Positions 45,650 through 55,322 are shown, counted from the stretch's first letter. The stretch is 64,000 nt of DNA from Parashewanella spongiae (GCF_004358345.1 NZ_CP037952.1:2542001-2606000), one strand, 5' to 3'. Numbers and translations are program-made. Notes: generated by a model from the letters alone, not told the origin.

Positions 45650-47164
45650 ATGTCAGAACAACTTAAGCCACAAGTTAGTAAAAAACGTTCATTTATGGCG
45701 GTATGCTTAATTGAAGTGTGGGAACGGTTTGGTTTCTATGGCATGCAAGCACTGATTATTTATTATATGGTGCAACGTTTAGGTTTTGAGGATTCTAAAG
45801 CGAATCTAGTTTGGGGTGCTGCAGCGGCACTTATATATGTATCTCCTATTGTTGGTGGATGGATTGGAGATCAAATTTTAGGCACTAAAAGAACCATGGT
45901 ACTTGGTGCAGTTATTATGAGCCTTGGTTATGCGTTAATGACAATACCTACAGTAAACACTTGGTTTTTATACGTTTCTTTAGGGGTTGTTGTTGTCGGC
46001 AACGGTTTGTTTAAACCTAATGCTGGAAATTTAGTTCGAAAGATATTTAAAGGTGATGATGAGCGATTAGATAGTGCTTTCACCATTTATTATATGGCTG
46101 TAAACATTGGTTCTACAGTTTCTATCTTACTGACACCGATTATAAAAAGTAAATTAACCGCAGTTTATGGCGTTGACATCGGTTGGCATGGTGCATTTAG
46201 TGTAAGTTGTGTTGGTTTAATTATTGGCCTAGCTCATTACTTCGCTATGAAACAAACTCTTGTTTATTATGGTTCCGATGCTGACGATAAGCCTTTAAAT
46301 ATTAAAAAATTAGTGTTTGTAATTATAGGCTCGGTTTTGGCCGTCCTAGCTTCTGCGCTAATACTTGAATACCAAGCTTTAGCTCGAGCTTTTGTATATA
46401 TTGCGGTCTTAATTACAACGATTATATTTGTATATTTAATCGCTAAAAGTGAAATTAAGGAGCGCTCTGGTTTAATTGTTGTATTTATTCTAACAATTCA
46501 AACTGTTTTCTTTTTTGTGTTTTACCAACAAATGTCTACTTCATTAGCTTTATTTGCACTCCGCAATGTTGATTGGAACTTTAATGTATTTGGATTTCAT
46601 ATGTGGACCTGGCAACCGGCTCAATTTTTTGCCTTAAATCCATTATGGATTATGATATTAAGTCCTTTTCTAGCTTGGCTCTATAATTGGACAAATAAAA
46701 ACAATATCAATTTCTCTGTTGCCACTAAGTTTTTCTTAGGTTTTGTTGTTGTTGCGCTCGGTTTCTTCATTTTTAGTTTTTCTGGAGAGTTTGCTGTTGA
46801 TGGTAAAACGTCTTCATGGGTGATGATTTGGGGATATGGTGCCTATTCATTAGGTGAACTTTTAGTATCAGGACTTGGACTTGCAATGATAGCTCGCTTT
46901 GTGCCTGAGAGAATGGGTGGTTTCATGATGGGAGCTTATTTTGTCGCTTCAGGAAGTTCACAATATCTCGGTGGTGTGGTGGCAAATTTTGCAAGTATTC
47001 CAAAAAATGTCACAGATCCGCTTCAAACTCTTCCTATTTACACCGATTTATTCAATAAATTGGGTTATGCTGCCATTGGATGTACATTAATTTCGTTAGC
47101 AGTTTTACCTAAGCTGTTGAGCCTTACTAAACATCATGAGAGCTATGTTGCTTTACAAAAGTGA
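45650..47164 (+). CDS. POT-family proton-coupled di/tripeptide transporter
   Basis: A 504-aa inner-membrane transporter with about 14 hydrophobic helices. Family marks are the proton-coupling motif CLIEVWERFGFYGMQALIIYYM (ExxER), VGGWIGDQILGTKRTMVLGA (the GGxxGD signature), FKPNAGNLVRKIF, and FVFYQQMSTSLALFALRNVDW (second PTR2 signature region). It imports di- and tripeptides with protons and resembles the Dtp group. The start ATG follows AGCGAGGA. It is a single-gene unit with repeats upstream and an ISAs1 copy downstream. Confidence 0.9.
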   Translation: MSEQLKPQVSKKRSFMAVCLIEVWERFGFYGMQALIIYYMVQRLGFEDSKANLVWGAAAALIYVSPIVGGWIGDQILGTKRTMVLGAVIMSLGYALMTIPTVNTWFLYVSLGVVVVGNGLFKPNAGNLVRKIFKGDDERLDSAFTIYYMAVNIGSTVSILLTPIIKSKLTAVYGVDIGWHGAFSVSCVGLIIGLAHYFAMKQTLVYYGSDADDKPLNIKKLVFVIIGSVLAVLASALILEYQALARAFVYIAVLITTIIFVYLIAKSEIKERSGLIVVFILTIQTVFFFVFYQQMSTSLALFALRNVDWNFNVFGFHMWTWQPAQFFALNPLWIMILSPFLAWLYNWTNKNNINFSVATKFFLGFVVVALGFFIFSFSGEFAVDGKTSSWVMIWGYGAYSLGELLVSGLGLAMIARFVPERMGGFMMGAYFVASGSSQYLGGVVANFASIPKNVTDPLQTLPIYTDLFNKLGYAAIGCTLISLAVLPKLLSLTKHHESYVALQK

Positions 47165-47388
47165 TCATTCATTCAGATTGTTTTTGTTATAGTGAAAGCT
47201 TCATATTACATATGTGTCGTTAGATATATAAGTACCTGTCGATAAGTTCTTTGATAATTATTGTGTTCAGGTTTAGTGCCATACAAGACGCAATGTAGGG
47301 CGCATAGCCGTAGCTATGTAACCGAAGTTGCAACACCGTAGAGTGCTGAAACTGGGCACTAGAAAATCTTAAGAAACTTATGGTCAGG
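47165..47388. other. Intergenic between POT transporter and ISAs1 copy 2
   Basis: No gene. It contains a stretch (47225-47270) similar to 24806-24848 and a segment (TGCCATACAAGACGCAATGTAGGGCGC and onward) of the sort found in interspersed repeats. It ends with TATGGTCAGG, one arm of the ISAs1 duplication. Confidence 0.4.
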
Positions 47389-48627
47389 CAGGGCGGGATT
47401 ATGCTTTGATGAAATATTCACCAAACAAAATCTCAGCCCTAAATTTTGCATCCCAGCAGGCTCTCTGCATCTTGCCAGCAACACTGTCTTTTGAAGAGTG
47501 ACTTTTAACTAAGTTCAAAATCTTTCTTCTGATTGTAGCCAAATTTTTTGCACCATCATCAGCATAAATTTTACAGGCATCCTCTTTAAAAGTGACATCG
47601 AGAACCCAATGCTGACTATTTTCAATTGCCCAATGCTTCCGTATATATTTAGCGATATCTTTCACATCACTGGCTAACGAAGTTATGTAGTAAGACGTTT
47701 CTTGACTTGATTTATTCTTCAGCTCTCGCATTCGAGTGACTTCAACAACGGCATGACTGCCTACAAATTTAGCTGTTTCGTCAAACCAATTTGTAATTGG
47801 CAAAAGGCGATAATGTCTTTCATTAATTCGTCCGTGCTCACCGTCTAATTCTGTAAAGTGATTCTTTTTTAAAAGCTCTGGTGTATCTCTATAGCACTTA
47901 TGAAAATAAGCTTCAATTTCAGCAAGTAATTTACCTTGATTCTTTTTCACTTGAAGAACGTAATCACCTTTTCCCTCACGTATTAAGGCTGTAGTTTCTT
48001 TCTGGCAGTGCATGGCGTCAGCGGTAATAACTGCATTTTCAATGTCCATGTGTTTTAGCATGGATTGCATTACAGGGATTTCGTTCGTTTTAGTCGACGT
48101 TTCTTTTTGACGTATTATCAGTCCATTATCCACAACCATTGCCGTCATTAGTTGAAGCGCTGCTACGTTATCCCCGTGCTTAGAACCACAAGCCACTTTA
48201 CCATCAAAGCTGATATGCTCTTTACCATCTCGTTCCCGTAATGTGTTGGAAAAGTTAATAAAGCAAGACATCATACTTTCGGCTTTAACACCTCTAATTA
48301 TTCTTCCAATTGAATGTCTTGTCGGGATACCGTTACTAAATGGACGGTATTGTCTTAACCAATCTAATTGAGCTTCCCCAAAAATGTTGATGGCTTTCCA
48401 CCCTGTCGCACCGCAAAGCACTGCGGCAATAGTAAGAAAAATAATATCCGCTAAATCATACTCTTTATTGGCTTCTACACGATGGTCTTCAATTTGCTCA
48501 ATCTCTTTCATTACGTCCATAATCAGGCTCAAATCAGTATTCATTTGTCGATCTGATCATCGTTATAGAGGAAAGTTCAAAATTTCTTTAATTATTTTTT
48601 CAAGACCTAAAGCGCGATCCCGCCCTG
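47389..48627 (-). mobile_element. ISAs1-family insertion sequence, copy 2
   Basis: A complete 1239-bp element, CAGGGCGGGATTATGCTTT to CGCGATCCCGCCCTG. It is flanked by perfect 10-bp duplications, TATGGTCAGG at 47379-47388 and 48628-48637. This copy defines the true ends of the family in this genome. Confidence 0.93.
47399..48544 (-). CDS. ISAs1-family transposase (copy 2)
   Basis: A 381-aa transposase with the same acidic motifs as the copy at 867-1997 (ISFDGK, VITADAMHCQK, WAIENSQHWVLD) and the full C-terminus GEYFIKA. About 15 residues differ from copy 1, so the two are not the product of a very recent duplication. An intact frame with intact ends and target duplication makes this the best candidate for an active ISAs1 here. 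Confidence 0.92.
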   Translation of the reverse strand: MNTDLSLIMDVMKEIEQIEDHRVEANKEYDLADIIFLTIAAVLCGATGWKAINIFGEAQLDWLRQYRPFSNGIPTRHSIGRIIRGVKAESMMSCFINFSNTLRERDGKEHISFDGKVACGSKHGDNVAALQLMTAMVVDNGLIIRQKETSTKTNEIPVMQSMLKHMDIENAVITADAMHCQKETTALIREGKGDYVLQVKKNQGKLLAEIEAYFHKCYRDTPELLKKNHFTELDGEHGRINERHYRLLPITNWFDETAKFVGSHAVVEVTRMRELKNKSSQETSYYITSLASDVKDIAKYIRKHWAIENSQHWVLDVTFKEDACKIYADDGAKNLATIRRKILNLVKSHSSKDSVAGKMQRACWDAKFRAEILFGEYFIKA

Positions 48628-48682
48628 TATGGTCAGGTACATAGATGAATCTTTCATTGTACTTTCCGGTTGAGGTGTGTGT

Positions 48683-49466
48683 ATGGCAGCAGGTGAAATT
48701 GGTGGCTCACTAGATATTCCCAGAATATTCAAATCAGATAAAGTTGCCGTTGTTAGTTGGGACTCAGACCATGACAGAATTCATAATATAGATGGTGAAT
48801 TAAATTTTAATTCCGAAAGTATACTTGAAGTTGATTGTCATCAGACTGGAAGTAGTGAATTAGGGTCTGTTGATCTTTCAGGATTAAATTTTATGCTATT
48901 TGAATATTTATCTGTTCAAGGCGTGAGCAGTGATGCTTAGCCATCTAAGTGAGCTGGTCATAACACAGAACAGTGAATGCTCAAAAGCATCGAAGACAGC
49001 GTAAATTGGTCATTTCTGCTGCGTTATCGTTTTCTTATTTGGAATAACCAAACCTCACAAACTCTGCCTTGCATAAAATAACCAATTTATCGCTGCAAAA
49101 ACAATCACGAAAGATCAACAGACCCTAGTTAGAAAACAATATAAAGCAACTTCAATAGGGCAGTTTGAAATTTTTAGGCCAGGCATTGACAAAAAAATTA
49201 TCCGTCAAAGAGTACATTTGACACGTGAAGGGATTAGGGGGGGTATTGCCTATTTTTTGGATATAAAGGACTTATTCCAATTGGGTTTGGAGGAAAGTTA
49301 TCGAAAGCATTGGCAGATACAATGAATAACTCTGGCAGAGATATGTTCGCAGTAGTTGTTGACGATAAAGATGGAACTATTGTTAACTTTGAAAATCTTG
49401 ACCTTTTAAATCAAATAAATGCAGGTGCTGATACCAATGAACCTGACATTGAGCACATCTATTAAA
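48683..49466 (+). pseudogene. Unidentified gene broken by a MITE and a frameshift
   Basis: The gene starts at ATG 48683 after TTGAGG and encodes AAGEIGGSLDIPRIFKSDK, then VAVVSWDSDHDRIHNIDGEL up to QTGSSEL, where the MITE (48863-49125) begins. Removing the MITE and one TA joins SSEL to VRKQYKATSIGQFEIFRPGI and IRQRVHLTREGIRGG in the same frame. Near 49235-49265 the frame changes to FFGYKGLIPIGFGGKLSKAL and ADTMNNSGRDMFAVVVDDKD, ending IEHIY at 49466, so there is also a 1-bp lesion. The repaired protein would be about 170 residues. I do not recognise the family. Together with the next broken gene it seems to be a lost accessory module. Confidence 0.65.
48863..49125 (+). mobile_element. Complete MITE, GGGTCTG family
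   Basis: A 263-bp noncoding element with terminal inverted repeats GGGTCTGTTGATCTTTC and GAAAGATCAACAGACCC. It is flanked by TA (48861-48862 and 49126-49127). The interrupted gene reads through in frame once the element and one TA are removed, which proves the borders. TA duplication points to an IS630/Tc1-mariner-type transposase acting in trans. Confidence 0.88.
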
Positions 49467-49894
49467 AATCTAAAATTAATGAATAGTTACTCACTTTTGA
49501 GTTGTAAAAATGTTCATATCGGATAATTTTAAGTAAAACATAGATAAAAAGGGATTTCTTATTCAACCTTAACCACATAACTATTCCGTGTGCGCAATGT
49601 CAGATGAACCTCAACAATTCGAAGTTAAAATATTTTTCAAAGAAAGCCATGATATTGAATATCGAACTTATGCCGTTGAGAACCTTTTTTCTTTAGGTGA
49701 AAACAGAGTTAAAATTTCTATTTAGATGAAAGAGGTAGATTTGATGATAATGTACATGAAATGTTCGGAAGAGGCAGGCCGTTTATAGATCAGTTACAGT
49801 TATATTGTAATGTAACCGTGCAGTAAACCCCATCTTTTCAGAGTAAAAACCATCCCTTAAAATCTTTGCCACTTTTCAACTATTGAGACGCGGC

Positions 49895-50197
49895 ATGACA
49901 AACCGAAAAACACCTGAACAGTGGCAAGCTCTGGTAAGGCAGCAAAGCGAAAGTGAATTAACCGTTACCGCTTTTTGCCGCAAGTATAAGTTGGCCATCA
50001 GTTGCTTTTACACTCACAAAAAAAAATCGAAGCAACAATCAAGTTTTACTCAAGCCGTTGTTACTACTGCATCAGCTCCCCCCATTCCAGCTCAACAGCC
50101 AGTGATCAAACTTGAAACCAAGATAGGTGATTTAATTTTCCCTGCTCAAATACCTCCTCAAATTATTATCGATGTCATCAAAGGATTGCAATCATGA
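49895..50197 (+). CDS. tnpA: IS66 accessory protein TnpA
   Basis: About 100 aa, with the IS66 OrfA helix-turn-helix (TPEQWQALVRQQSESELTVT, AFCRKYKLAISCFYTHKKK). The ATG at 49895 (MTNRKTPEQW) is chosen over 49883 because it matches the usual family start. The stop overlaps the tnpB start as ATGA at 50194-50197, which indicates translational coupling. Required with TnpB for transposition in this family, but not catalytic itself. Confidence 0.85.
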   Translation: MTNRKTPEQWQALVRQQSESELTVTAFCRKYKLAISCFYTHKKKSKQQSSFTQAVVTTASAPPIPAQQPVIKLETKIGDLIFPAQIPPQIIIDVIKGLQS

Positions 50198-50541
50198 TTA
50201 TGTTTCAACAATTGCCCAATGTGTATTTATACCGTGACTTCATTGATTTTCGTAAATCGATTAATGGGTTAAGCGCCGTTGTTGAACAACAAATGGAATT
50301 GCCTTCTACCGATGGCAGCGTGTTTGTGTTCTGCAACAAAAACCGAGATAAACTTAAAATCCTTTATTGGGATAAAACAGGTTTTGCGCTTTGGTATAAA
50401 CAACTGGAAAGAGACAAGTTCAAGTGGCCAGCCAAGATTGATACCGAGCAGATGGTGCTTTCTGAGCAGCAATTTCACTGGTTACTTTCAGGTTACGATG
50501 TCGTTGGTCATCAACAAGTTTTTGTTGAAAGTTATTGTTGA
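50194..50541 (+). CDS. tnpB: IS66 accessory protein TnpB
   Basis: A 115-aa Orf2-type protein of IS66 elements. It carries the family pattern VYLYRDFIDFRKSINGLSAVVEQ and VFVFCNKNRDKLKILYWDKTGFALWYKQLERDKFKWP. TnpB has no known catalytic site but is needed for transposition. Its start overlaps the tnpA stop by four bases; an in-frame ATG two codons later (50200) is an alternative start. Confidence 0.9.
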   Translation: MIMFQQLPNVYLYRDFIDFRKSINGLSAVVEQQMELPSTDGSVFVFCNKNRDKLKILYWDKTGFALWYKQLERDKFKWPAKIDTEQMVLSEQQFHWLLSGYDVVGHQQVFVESYC

Positions 50542-50624
50542 TTGATCGCTAAAACGGATGTTGATTTCATTAATTAGATCACTGATATCGCCTATTATCA
50601 TTTGGTTTTTGGTAAAATAATGCC

Positions 50625-52205
50625 ATGACCAAAAGTATCCAATCTTTACTCGACGACAACGCCTTACTCCAACAATTACTGTTGAAGCAACAGGCTTTGC
50701 TTGAGAGTAAGGACAGTGAAATTGCAGAGTTAAATCAATCATATCAAACCTTACTGGAGCAATTTCGTTTAGCTCAGCATCATCGCTTTGGTCGAAGCAG
50801 TGAAGTTTGTGAGGCTCAAGGTGAATTGTTTAATGAAGCTGAAACTCTGGTTGAAGACGATATTTTAGAAGCTGATACCACACCTGAGCGAGAAACCACT
50901 CCGCCAAAGACAAAAGAAAAGCCTAAACGCAAACCATTACCTAAACACTTACCACGTGTTCAAGTGATCCATGACATTGATGAAGCAGACAAACAGTGTG
51001 ACTGTTGCGGTCATCAGCTTCAACAAATGGGCAAGGATGTCAGTGAAAAACTGGAGTTTATCCCTGCTAAAGTTAAAGTTATAGAAAATATTCGCTTAAA
51101 GTACAGCTGCCAGCATTGTGAGAAAAGCGGTACTCAACCCAACATCAAGCAAGCATCTGTGCCTAGCAGCCCAATACCAAAAGGTTATGCTACGCCGAGT
51201 TTGCTCAGTCAAATTATCACCAGTAAATATCAATATGCCTTACCGCTTTATCGACAAGAAACCATGTTCAAACAACATGGTATTGAAATCAGTCGACGCA
51301 CCATGTCGGACTGGATGATGAAATGCGGTGCGTTATTTAAACCCTTGCATCAACGGTTGAGAGAAATACAGCTCTCACAACCCGTGATTCAAGCAGATGA
51401 AACTACGGTAAAAGTCATCAATGATGAACGAGCGAAATCGTATATTTGGGTGTACTGCTCAGGTGCTGATTCACCAGCATCGAGTAATGTCGCATTTAAA
51501 GGTATTCCCATCATGCGTAATATCGTGCTGTTTGATTATCAAAATGGCAGTCGCTCAGGTGCTTGTCCGCTGAAGTTCTTGGGTGATTTTAATGGTTACC
51601 TGCAAACTGACGGCTATGCGGCTTATCAAAAGGTTAACGCTGAGCTTGTCGGTTGCTGGGCGCATGCAAGAAGAAAGTTTATTGAAGCTCAGACAGCGCA
51701 AGGGAAAACCAAAGTTGGTAAGGTCAATGTCGCCATCAGTTTCATTCAAAAACTGTATGCAATAGAGAAAAACATTGCTGACTTATCTGTTGATGAAAAA
51801 ATGAAAAAAAGACAAATTAAGTCCGAACCTATCTTGGCAGATTTTAAAGCTTGGCTGGATAAGTCAGCACTGCAAGTATCAAGTAAAGGCAAACTAGGTG
51901 AAGCCATTACTTACAGCTTAAATCAGTGGAGTAAATTAAAACGCTACACAGAAAGCGGCTTGTTGAATATCGATAATAATCGTGCCGAACGAGCAGTAAA
52001 ACCGTTCGTCATCGGCAGAAAAAATTGGTTGTTCAACATCAATCACAAAGGTGCTGAAACCAGCGCCATGCTCTACAGCATAATCGAAACTGCAAAAGCT
52101 AACGGTCTAATTCCTTTTGATTACATCAATCATTGCTTAGAAGAACTCGCAAAATCACCGATCGAGCTTGAAAGCTTGCTGCCATGGAATGTTAAGCTGG
52201 GCTAG
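50625..52205 (+). CDS. tnpC: IS66-family transposase TnpC
   Basis: A 526-aa DDE transposase with an N-terminal coiled coil (LLQQLLLKQQALLESKDSEI), HHRFGRSSE, a zinc-binding pair (CDCCGHQL and YSCQHCEK), a catalytic core with IQADETTVKVI (first Asp), LQTDGYAAYQKV (second Asp), GCWAHARRKF, and NIDNNRAERAVKPFVIGRKNWLF (Glu), plus the C-terminal IS66 domain. The frame is complete, and with intact ends the element is probably active. It lies 83 bp after tnpB. Confidence 0.93.
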   Translation: MTKSIQSLLDDNALLQQLLLKQQALLESKDSEIAELNQSYQTLLEQFRLAQHHRFGRSSEVCEAQGELFNEAETLVEDDILEADTTPERETTPPKTKEKPKRKPLPKHLPRVQVIHDIDEADKQCDCCGHQLQQMGKDVSEKLEFIPAKVKVIENIRLKYSCQHCEKSGTQPNIKQASVPSSPIPKGYATPSLLSQIITSKYQYALPLYRQETMFKQHGIEISRRTMSDWMMKCGALFKPLHQRLREIQLSQPVIQADETTVKVINDERAKSYIWVYCSGADSPASSNVAFKGIPIMRNIVLFDYQNGSRSGACPLKFLGDFNGYLQTDGYAAYQKVNAELVGCWAHARRKFIEAQTAQGKTKVGKVNVAISFIQKLYAIEKNIADLSVDEKMKKRQIKSEPILADFKAWLDKSALQVSSKGKLGEAITYSLNQWSKLKRYTESGLLNIDNNRAERAVKPFVIGRKNWLFNINHKGAETSAMLYSIIETAKANGLIPFDYINHCLEELAKSPIELESLLPWNVKLG

Positions 52206-52609
52206 ATGTAGTTCAGCGGACGTTTACATTGTAATTTACGTTTTGTAAAAGATGATCAAGCGGCAGATAAATATTTAGTTATTGGTTGGGATTCTAACAA
52301 AGGGGTTGTAGAGGGTATAAGAAATGTAAGTTTGTTTGATTTTAAAGCTAAAATATTTCCTGTTTGTATAGAATCTTTAGGCAGAAATGTAATTAGAATA
52401 TTCCGTGCAACAGTTGTTAACAATGAAGGAAGAGCAGAAATAAAAATAGAGGATGTTACTAATCGTGTTTATAAAAAGAATGAAGCTATAAAACTCACTA
52501 TTTGTACAATGCAACTTGAAAGTTTTTAACTGTGAGTTTACGGCAGCATAGTGCAACTTTAACCCAATAATTTGATGTAATGATGGCAGATTAATTATCG
52601 GAGCCCATC

Positions 52610-52981
52610 ATGCCAAATATAGAGCCATTAACTCGCGTCGCCACAGTCTTCGCCCATTGGCGCATAAATAAGCCGAGTCGCGGAACTAAAATACCAAACA
52701 CTCTCCGCGAGCAAGCCATTTCATTGCTAGAGCATTACTCATCATCACAAATTTGCACCGCTTTACGTATCAGTGGCTCTCAATTTAAACAATGGTGCCA
52801 GGTATCAAACTCGGCAGAGTCCATTACAGACTTCATTGAATTACCCAACTTACCTGAGGTCATCAAGCCCAATTCCCCAGTAAAACTTGAGTTGAATCTA
52901 TCTAATGGCGACAATATTCATATACAAGGTGTGGTGGATGTTCACTTTATTTGCGCCCTTATCGGGGCAATGAAATCATGA
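52610..52981 (+). CDS. tnpA: IS66 accessory protein TnpA
   Basis: A 123-aa protein with a helix-turn-helix (LREQAISLLEHYSSSQICTA, LRISGSQFKQWC). Its stop overlaps the tnpB start in ATGA (52978-52981). The sister copy at 11803-12501 has a 2-bp change that removes this stop, which shows that the separate arrangement here is the ancestral one. Confidence 0.87.
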   Translation: MPNIEPLTRVATVFAHWRINKPSRGTKIPNTLREQAISLLEHYSSSQICTALRISGSQFKQWCQVSNSAESITDFIELPNLPEVIKPNSPVKLELNLSNGDNIHIQGVVDVHFICALIGAMKS

Positions 52982-53310
52982 TCTATTTAACTTCCAACAG
53001 TCGTATCTTCATTGCGACTCAGCCTGCTGATTTTCGCTGTAGTATCGATGGACTGGCGGCCGTGTGCCAACAGCGCTTGTCGAGTAATCCGCGTTCAGGC
53101 TCGATATTCGTCTTCATTAATCGCAACAAAACCATGATACGAGCCCTCACTTATGAGCATAATGGCTTTTGGCTGATGACCAAACGGTTATCAAAAGGAA
53201 AATTTCATGGATGGCCACGTCATCATGGCGTTATGCAACCGATGGCTGCGGCACAATTACGGCAATTACTGAGTGGTGAACCTTATTTATCTTCAAGTCG
53301 CTTGAAATAA
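52978..53310 (+). CDS. tnpB: IS66 accessory protein TnpB
   Basis: A 110-aa protein starting MIYLTSNSRIFIATQPADFR at the ATGA overlap with tnpA. The family block IDGLAAVCQQRLSSNPRSGS, IFVFINRNKTMIRALTYEHN and GFWLMTKRLSKGKFHGWP is intact. A longer in-frame extension to 52951 exists but has no proper start and would overlap tnpA more than usual. It differs from the sister copy by Cys-Ser versus Cys-Gly near residue 24. Confidence 0.88.
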   Translation: MIYLTSNSRIFIATQPADFRCSIDGLAAVCQQRLSSNPRSGSIFVFINRNKTMIRALTYEHNGFWLMTKRLSKGKFHGWPRHHGVMQPMAAAQLRQLLSGEPYLSSSRLK

Positions 53311-53400
53311 ATCGCACTTACCGGTTGATTATTTTATTTATCGGATCATACTGCCCGCCGAATTCATTTTTCCTATTCGCCTAAGCTGGACTGTCCTTTA

Positions 53401-55008
53401 ATGAGTAAACCGTTTACTGATATCGACCACAACGCGCTGGAAGCACTGATAGTTCGTGTTACTGAAGCCAAAGAGCATGAATTAGCACTGTCTCCAGAAG
53501 ATTGTCAGTTGTTACTTGATGCCTTAGTGACGTTATCGACGATGCAGCAACGATTAACCAATCACGATGTCACCGTGCACAAATTGCGTAAGTTACTTGG
53601 CATTGAAAAGTCTTCAGAAGCCTTGTCTCGTGTCAGTAAAAGCAATAAAGGAAGCGGTAAACACACTGCGGGTAAAAATCGTAAACCCAAAGAGAGCGGT
53701 GAAGATTTCACTCCCGCTAAGCCAGTTGTGATAGTGCATCAGAGTACAGATGTGAAAAAGGGTGATAACTGCCTAGAGTGCCACATGGGTAAAATGTACA
53801 AAACCGACCCAGGCAGTTTACTGCGTATCACAGGGCAAAGTCCGTTTAAGCCAGAGCAGCATGTCATGGAGCGCTTTCGCTGTAATGCTTGTGGTGCTTA
53901 CGCTACCGCCGCTTTGCCAGTTGAAGTGTTAGCCGACGGGAGCGAGCAACAAAAATACGGCTACTCAGCTCGGTCATTAATGGCCATACACAAGTATTTT
54001 GCCGGGTTGCCGTTTTATCGCCAAGGGAGCATTCAAAAGCTGCTTGGTGTCAAAATCACTGCGTCTACTGTGTTTGACCAAGTTGAATATGTGGCCAATG
54101 ATATTTACCCTGTTTATCAAATGTTGGTTAACCTCGCGGCCGATGCGAAGCATTATTATCTCGATGACACGACTCACCGAATTTTGGATGCTACGCCAAT
54201 AGAAAAACCGGTGCGTAACAGTGACAAGACACAAATGCGCAGCGGCGTGTACACATCAGGTGTTATTGCGACCACTCAAGCCAATGATAGTATCGTGTTG
54301 TTTGAAACTAATATTGGTCATGCTGGCGAATTCATCGATAGCCTGTTGCACAAACGCGGTACTCATCAATCTAGGCCGATAATGATGAGTGACGCTCTGG
54401 TCAGTAATCGCCCTACGGTAAGAGAATGTCTGCTGTCATTGTGTAACAGTCATGCCAGACGACAATTTGTTGATGTCATTAACCATTTCCCCGATGAAGT
54501 CGAGCACGTACTGACACGTTATGGTGAAATTTGGGCTTACGAGCAGCACACTAAAGAGCAAAAGTTTACGGCAACAGAAAGGCTGAGTTACCATCAGCAA
54601 CATTCGTTGCCTGTAATGAAAACCATCAAGCAGTGGTGTACAACACACCTTAACGATGAAACAGTTGAAGAGAATAGTGGTTTAGGTAAGGCGATGCGAT
54701 ATTTTGTCAAACATTATGTTGGCTTGAGCTATTTTTGCCACTACGAAGGTGTATACATCGATAATAACCGTATCGAAGCCATGTTAAAAATCATCGTTCG
54801 TGACCGAAAAAATGCGATGTTCCATAAGACGTTACTTGGCGCTACGATTGGTGATGTCATCACGTCAATGATTGCAACAGCAAGTGAAGCTGGCATCAAT
54901 GTGTTTGAGTATTTCACATTTTTACAGAGAGAGAAGGATAAAGTGAAAACCAATCCTGAAGAATACCTACCGTGGAATTATCGAGAAACAGTCGTCATTG
55001 AAAAATAA
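53401..55008 (+). CDS. tnpC: IS66-family transposase TnpC
   Basis: A 535-aa transposase, essentially identical to that of the inverted copy (10105-11712) except for the last residues. Features: N-terminal leucine-rich helix (CQLLLDALVTLSTMQQRLTN), cysteine pairs (CLECHMGK, CNACGAYA), YYLDDTTHRILD and MMSDALVSNRP (Asp residues), NSHARRQF, and IDNNRIEAMLKIIVRDRKNA (Glu). Start ATG after CTGTCCTTTA has a weak ribosome-binding site, as in the sister copy. Frame and element ends are intact. Confidence 0.92.
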   Translation: MSKPFTDIDHNALEALIVRVTEAKEHELALSPEDCQLLLDALVTLSTMQQRLTNHDVTVHKLRKLLGIEKSSEALSRVSKSNKGSGKHTAGKNRKPKESGEDFTPAKPVVIVHQSTDVKKGDNCLECHMGKMYKTDPGSLLRITGQSPFKPEQHVMERFRCNACGAYATAALPVEVLADGSEQQKYGYSARSLMAIHKYFAGLPFYRQGSIQKLLGVKITASTVFDQVEYVANDIYPVYQMLVNLAADAKHYYLDDTTHRILDATPIEKPVRNSDKTQMRSGVYTSGVIATTQANDSIVLFETNIGHAGEFIDSLLHKRGTHQSRPIMMSDALVSNRPTVRECLLSLCNSHARRQFVDVINHFPDEVEHVLTRYGEIWAYEQHTKEQKFTATERLSYHQQHSLPVMKTIKQWCTTHLNDETVEENSGLGKAMRYFVKHYVGLSYFCHYEGVYIDNNRIEAMLKIIVRDRKNAMFHKTLLGATIGDVITSMIATASEAGINVFEYFTFLQREKDKVKTNPEEYLPWNYRETVVIEK

Positions 55009-55139
55009 TATAGCTGTAAAAAATGGACTTGGGCTAATCGCCTAGGTCTAGCTGTACCTGAAATAATTTAGTTTTTCACGCTATGCTGCCGTAAGCTCAC
55101 TTTTAACTAAACAATTTAATGAACGTAGAAAACTATAAA

Positions 55140-55216
<77 letters not shown>

Positions 55217-55245
55217 TCTGAATTGTTGCTGTGATTATTAATTAA

Positions 55246-55322
<77 letters not shown>

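Larger units (their letters stand above)
49812..52227 (+). mobile_element. IS66-family element, second type (complete)
   Basis: A 2416-bp element with ends GTAACCGTGCAGTAAAC and rc GTAAACGTCCGCTGAAC, flanked by perfect 8-bp duplications ATTGTAAT (49804-49811 and 52228-52235). It encodes TnpA, TnpB and TnpC and is clearly different in sequence from the other two IS66 copies here. Confidence 0.93.
49597..52529 (+). pseudogene. Second unidentified gene, frameshifted and split by IS66
   Basis: The 5' part (49597-49811) encodes SDEPQQFEVKIFFKESHDIE and YRTYAVENLFSLGENRVKIS, then hits TAG at about 49723. In another frame it continues YLDERGRFDDNVHEMFGRGR and PFIDQLQLYCN up to the IS66 insertion. 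After removal of 49812-52235, TAT TGT AAT joins to TTA CGT TTT and the frame goes on as LRFVKDDQAADKYLVIGWDS, NKGVVEGIRNVSLFDFKAKI and so on to MQLESF, stop at 52527-52529. The repaired protein would be about 180 aa, soluble, with many beta-type segments. Family unknown. It may be a partner of the broken gene just upstream, which has a similar WDSD motif. Confidence 0.65.
52532..55100 (+). mobile_element. IS66-family element, first type, complete copy
   Basis: A 2569-bp element with ends GTGAGTTTACGGCAGCATAG and rc GTGAGCTTACGGCAGCATAG, flanked by perfect 8-bp duplications TTTTAACT (52524-52531 and 55101-55108). It entered just after the stop codon of the broken gene. It is the intact sister of the truncated inverted copy at 10080-12579. 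Confidence 0.94.
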
